Both the position numbers and the translations under genes were made by a program. Below, one piece after another: positions 4,342-6,263 of a stretch of DNA of 6,263 nucleotides (positions within the stretch are counted from its first letter, which is position 1; the number at the start of each line of letters is the position of its first letter). Source of the stretch: Clostridia bacterium (GTDB taxonomy: Bacteria; Bacillota; Clostridia; Oscillospirales; Butyricicoccaceae); contig JAFQVZ010000264.1 in assembly GCA_017407765.1 (NCBI GenBank), forward strand, positions 1-6,263, given 5' to 3'. A model generated the notes under the pieces. The model was not told where the DNA came from. It saw nothing but the letters and a program-made list of their open reading frames with translations, and did no database searches.

Positions 4342-6204
4342 TTATACGAACAGGATATAGCCCTTTTCTACAGGCTTATACTCGGTCTTGATAAGTGTGT
4401 CGTACTTGACGACCATCTTATCGTCGAGGATCATCATGCGGCGGCCTTCGGGGACCTCGGGCAGCTTGGACAGGGCATAGCCGAAGCGATAGACCTTGTG
4501 CTCCTCGAAGCCCTTGCCTTCGTAGAGGGGGATAGAGTCTGCATCGACATAACGGAAGGAGGATGTCTCGCAGTATTCAACACCGTCGACTACTTCGAAG
4601 ATGGCTGTCTTCATATCGCGGCTTGCGTGGCCCGAGTTATAGAGATAACCGGTGGCAACGTCGTCGCTGAGAGCCTTGAGCTTGGCCTCATAGTAGTAGG
4701 GTGTGCCGTCCAGTGTGTTGGAGGGGAAGGACATGAGGATAACGCCCTCATAGCCTTCGAGCTCGGATACTGTGAAGCCGCAGTCGCCGTCGCTGATGAA
4801 CATATCATAGAGAGTAGCATCGCACATGACATAATTCTTGCCAAGGCGAGCCTTCCATGCATCGGAGAGAGCGGGGTAGCTGTGGGCCTTCTGAGCCATA
4901 GCCATCCATCTGCCTGCGAAGAACTGGCTTACATAAGCTTCGCCGTTGTGCTCCTGATAGAAGAGCTTGCGGCCGGTCTCGTTGACGAACTCTTCGCCGT
5001 TATATGCGAATGTGGGCAGGAAGAGCTTGTGATTGCCGTGTGTATCGTCCTGAGTGATGGAGCAGTGAGCGCCGTAAACGTGGAAGTTGAGCAGAGCGCC
5101 GGGGTTGAGCCATGTGCCCTCAAGCTTCTCAGCGATGTCCTGAGGAACAGGAGCAAGGCCGGAATAGATGTTGATGCCCATGTCGTTCATAGCTGTTGCA
5201 AAGAGCCTCAGCAGGTTCTCCTGAACGTCGAGCTTGGTGTCGTATGTAGCCGACATACAGATAACGGCGTTATACTTGGGGATGACGAAGAACTGTGTGC
5301 CGAACTGCATGCTGTTGCCGCCCTTGAGCAGGGTGTTGTCGCCCAGGTCATAGCCTGTGCGCTTGAAGTTGACATAGTCCCAGCCGAGGCCGTAGCAGGA
5401 GCCGGAATCGTCGTGTGTGAGGAAGGTGAGGTTCTGCTTGACAGCCATCTGAGCCTTGCTGTCGGGTGTCAGCATCTTGCTGTCATCCAGAAGGAACTGC
5501 TGGCCGAACTTACAGAGGTCCATCATGGTGGTGGTATAACCGCCGCCGCCCTGGAAGAAGAACAGCTCGGGGATCGACTCGCCCTCAACTACGAGGGGAT
5601 TGTCGGGGTTGATGTTGGAGGAGAGGCGGGAAGAATAAGCCTCGATGGGGTCGGTGATGTGGTTCTGGCAGAAGTCGGCGTATGTCTCGCCCGAAACTTC
5701 GGCAACTACCATCTCAGCCATTGTGAAGCCGTCGTTGCAGTATACCGAGAAGGCGCCGGGATCGGCCTTCAGATAGTGCTTGGACATATAGTCGTAAACA
5801 TCGTCATAATAACCGCCCTGAGAGACCTGCGAGACCGAGAAGCCGCGGCCCTGTGTGCCGGGGAGACCGCTGGAATGGTTGAGGCAATGGCGCAGAGTGA
5901 TCTGCTTATATCTCTCGTCGGGCATCTTGAAGCGGGGCAGATACTCGCAGATAGGTGTGTCGAGGGTAACCTTGCCCTGCTCGACCAGCTGCATTACGGC
6001 AACGGTGCAGTAGATCTTGGAGACCGAGCAGACGTTGAAGGTGCAGTCATTGGTAGCGGGATCGCCCTTGGCGTTACGGACGCCCAGTGTGTCGGCGGCA
6101 AAGATCTCGCCGTCCTTCATCATTGCGTAAGAGACCGCGGTATACTTCTTGGGAAGCGAATATGCCAGGATCTCGGAAAGCTTCTTTGTAAGCTGCTGAT
6201 TCAT
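4342..6204 (-). CDS. Serine hydrolase, class C beta-lactamase/PBP fold, cytosolic, with C-terminal extension
   Basis: This 620-residue protein has a beta-lactamase-fold (Pfam Beta-lactamase, AmpC/esterase/DD-peptidase-like) domain at about residues 15-340. The catalytic Ser60 and Lys63 are in SVSK, Tyr155 and Asn157 are in YCND (YxN), and a K294-G-G motif takes the place of KTG/HxG. LRHCLNHSSGLPG (104-116) and GLGW (272-275) are further family marks. Residues from about 345 to 620 form a second region with no motif I recognise; similar extensions in this family are beta-rich. There is no signal peptide or membrane anchor, so the enzyme probably acts in the cytosol as an esterase, amidase or peptidase and not as an antibiotic-hydrolysing beta-lactamase. 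The start is supported by AAGGAG (6212-6217) 7 bases upstream. It is monocistronic, convergent with the ABC operon, and uses the bidirectional terminator. Fold assignment is firm; the substrate is unknown. Confidence 0.9.
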   Translation of the reverse strand: MNQQLTKKLSEILAYSLPKKYTAVSYAMMKDGEIFAADTLGVRNAKGDPATNDCTFNVCSVSKIYCTVAVMQLVEQGKVTLDTPICEYLPRFKMPDERYKQITLRHCLNHSSGLPGTQGRGFSVSQVSQGGYYDDVYDYMSKHYLKADPGAFSVYCNDGFTMAEMVVAEVSGETYADFCQNHITDPIEAYSSRLSSNINPDNPLVVEGESIPELFFFQGGGGYTTTMMDLCKFGQQFLLDDSKMLTPDSKAQMAVKQNLTFLTHDDSGSCYGLGWDYVNFKRTGYDLGDNTLLKGGNSMQFGTQFFVIPKYNAVICMSATYDTKLDVQENLLRLFATAMNDMGINIYSGLAPVPQDIAEKLEGTWLNPGALLNFHVYGAHCSITQDDTHGNHKLFLPTFAYNGEEFVNETGRKLFYQEHNGEAYVSQFFAGRWMAMAQKAHSYPALSDAWKARLGKNYVMCDATLYDMFISDGDCGFTVSELEGYEGVILMSFPSNTLDGTPYYYEAKLKALSDDVATGYLYNSGHASRDMKTAIFEVVDGVEYCETSSFRYVDADSIPLYEGKGFEEHKVYRFGYALSKLPEVPEGRRMMILDDKMVVKYDTLIKTEYKPVEKGYILFV

Positions 6205-6211
6205 AAGATAT

Positions 6212-6217
6212 CTCCTT
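6212..6217 (-). promoter_or_regulatory. Ribosome binding site of the serine hydrolase gene
   Basis: The minus strand reads AAGGAG within AAAAAAGGAGAT, 7 bases before the ATG at 6204. The remaining 46 bases to the window edge are AT-rich and probably hold the -10 region, but no convincing -35/-10 pair can be assigned before the sequence ends. Confidence 0.8.
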
Positions 6218-6263
6218 TTTTAAAATGTTTTTTTATATAAATACTCTACTCCATTTTTGCCGA

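Noticed and set aside
4333..6240. A 635-codon open frame on the plus strand, fully covering the serine hydrolase gene and slightly longer than it.
   Set aside because: It is antisense to a gene with catalytic motifs and a ribosome binding site, its own translation shows no recognisable domain and it starts right after a terminator without a ribosome binding site. The open frame follows from codon bias of the real gene.
1..6263. CRISPR arrays, tRNA or rRNA genes, insertion sequences, attachment sites or long direct repeats.
   Set aside because: I scanned both strands and saw no spaced repeats, cloverleaf, rRNA-like sequence, transposase or terminal inverted repeats.

Overview
The window looks like a piece of a Gram-positive, Clostridia-type (Bacillota) chromosome. 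Strong AAGGAGG-like ribosome binding sites, compact intergenic regions with clean intrinsic terminators, and the gene types (DnaC-like loader, BcrA/NatA-like ABC pair, AEC carrier, cytosolic class C beta-lactamase-fold protein) all fit. Base composition is moderate, slightly above 50 % GC by eye, so a gut Oscillospirales or Lachnospirales relative is plausible. That placement is inference; no rRNA or other taxonomic marker is present.

Layout from left to right. (1) Bases 1-401 (+) hold the C-terminal part of a DnaC/IstB-type AAA+ helicase loader cut by the window edge. (2) Bases 434-1240 (-) encode a DUF1295 / steroid 5-alpha-reductase-like membrane protein, with its own promoter (1280-1307) and a UUCG-loop terminator (401-424) lying between the two convergent genes. 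(3) Bases 1358-2481 (-) form a decayed transcription unit: an AEC (auxin efflux carrier) family transporter whose reading frame carries an amber stop at codon 22, followed directly by a roughly 50-codon remnant of a nitroreductase with neither start nor C-terminal half, and an 11-bp-stem terminator. (4) A divergent promoter region (2482-2629) separates this from (5) a two-gene + strand operon at 2630-4290: an ABC ATPase and its ABC-2-type permease, joined by an ATGA overlap and ended by a bidirectional terminator at 4300-4325. (6) Bases 4342-6204 (-) encode a 620-residue serine hydrolase of the beta-lactamase/PBP fold with an intact SxxK, a YxN and a KGG motif and no signal peptide; it shares the bidirectional terminator with the ABC operon.

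The genes do not form one pathway; this is an ordinary mosaic of short transcription units. The only true co-functional pair is the ABC ATPase and permease. The part most worth a second look is the AEC/nitroreductase unit, where two independent lesions (an early stop and a deletion) sit in one transcription unit. I found no CRISPR array, tRNA, rRNA, insertion sequence or convincing novel system.
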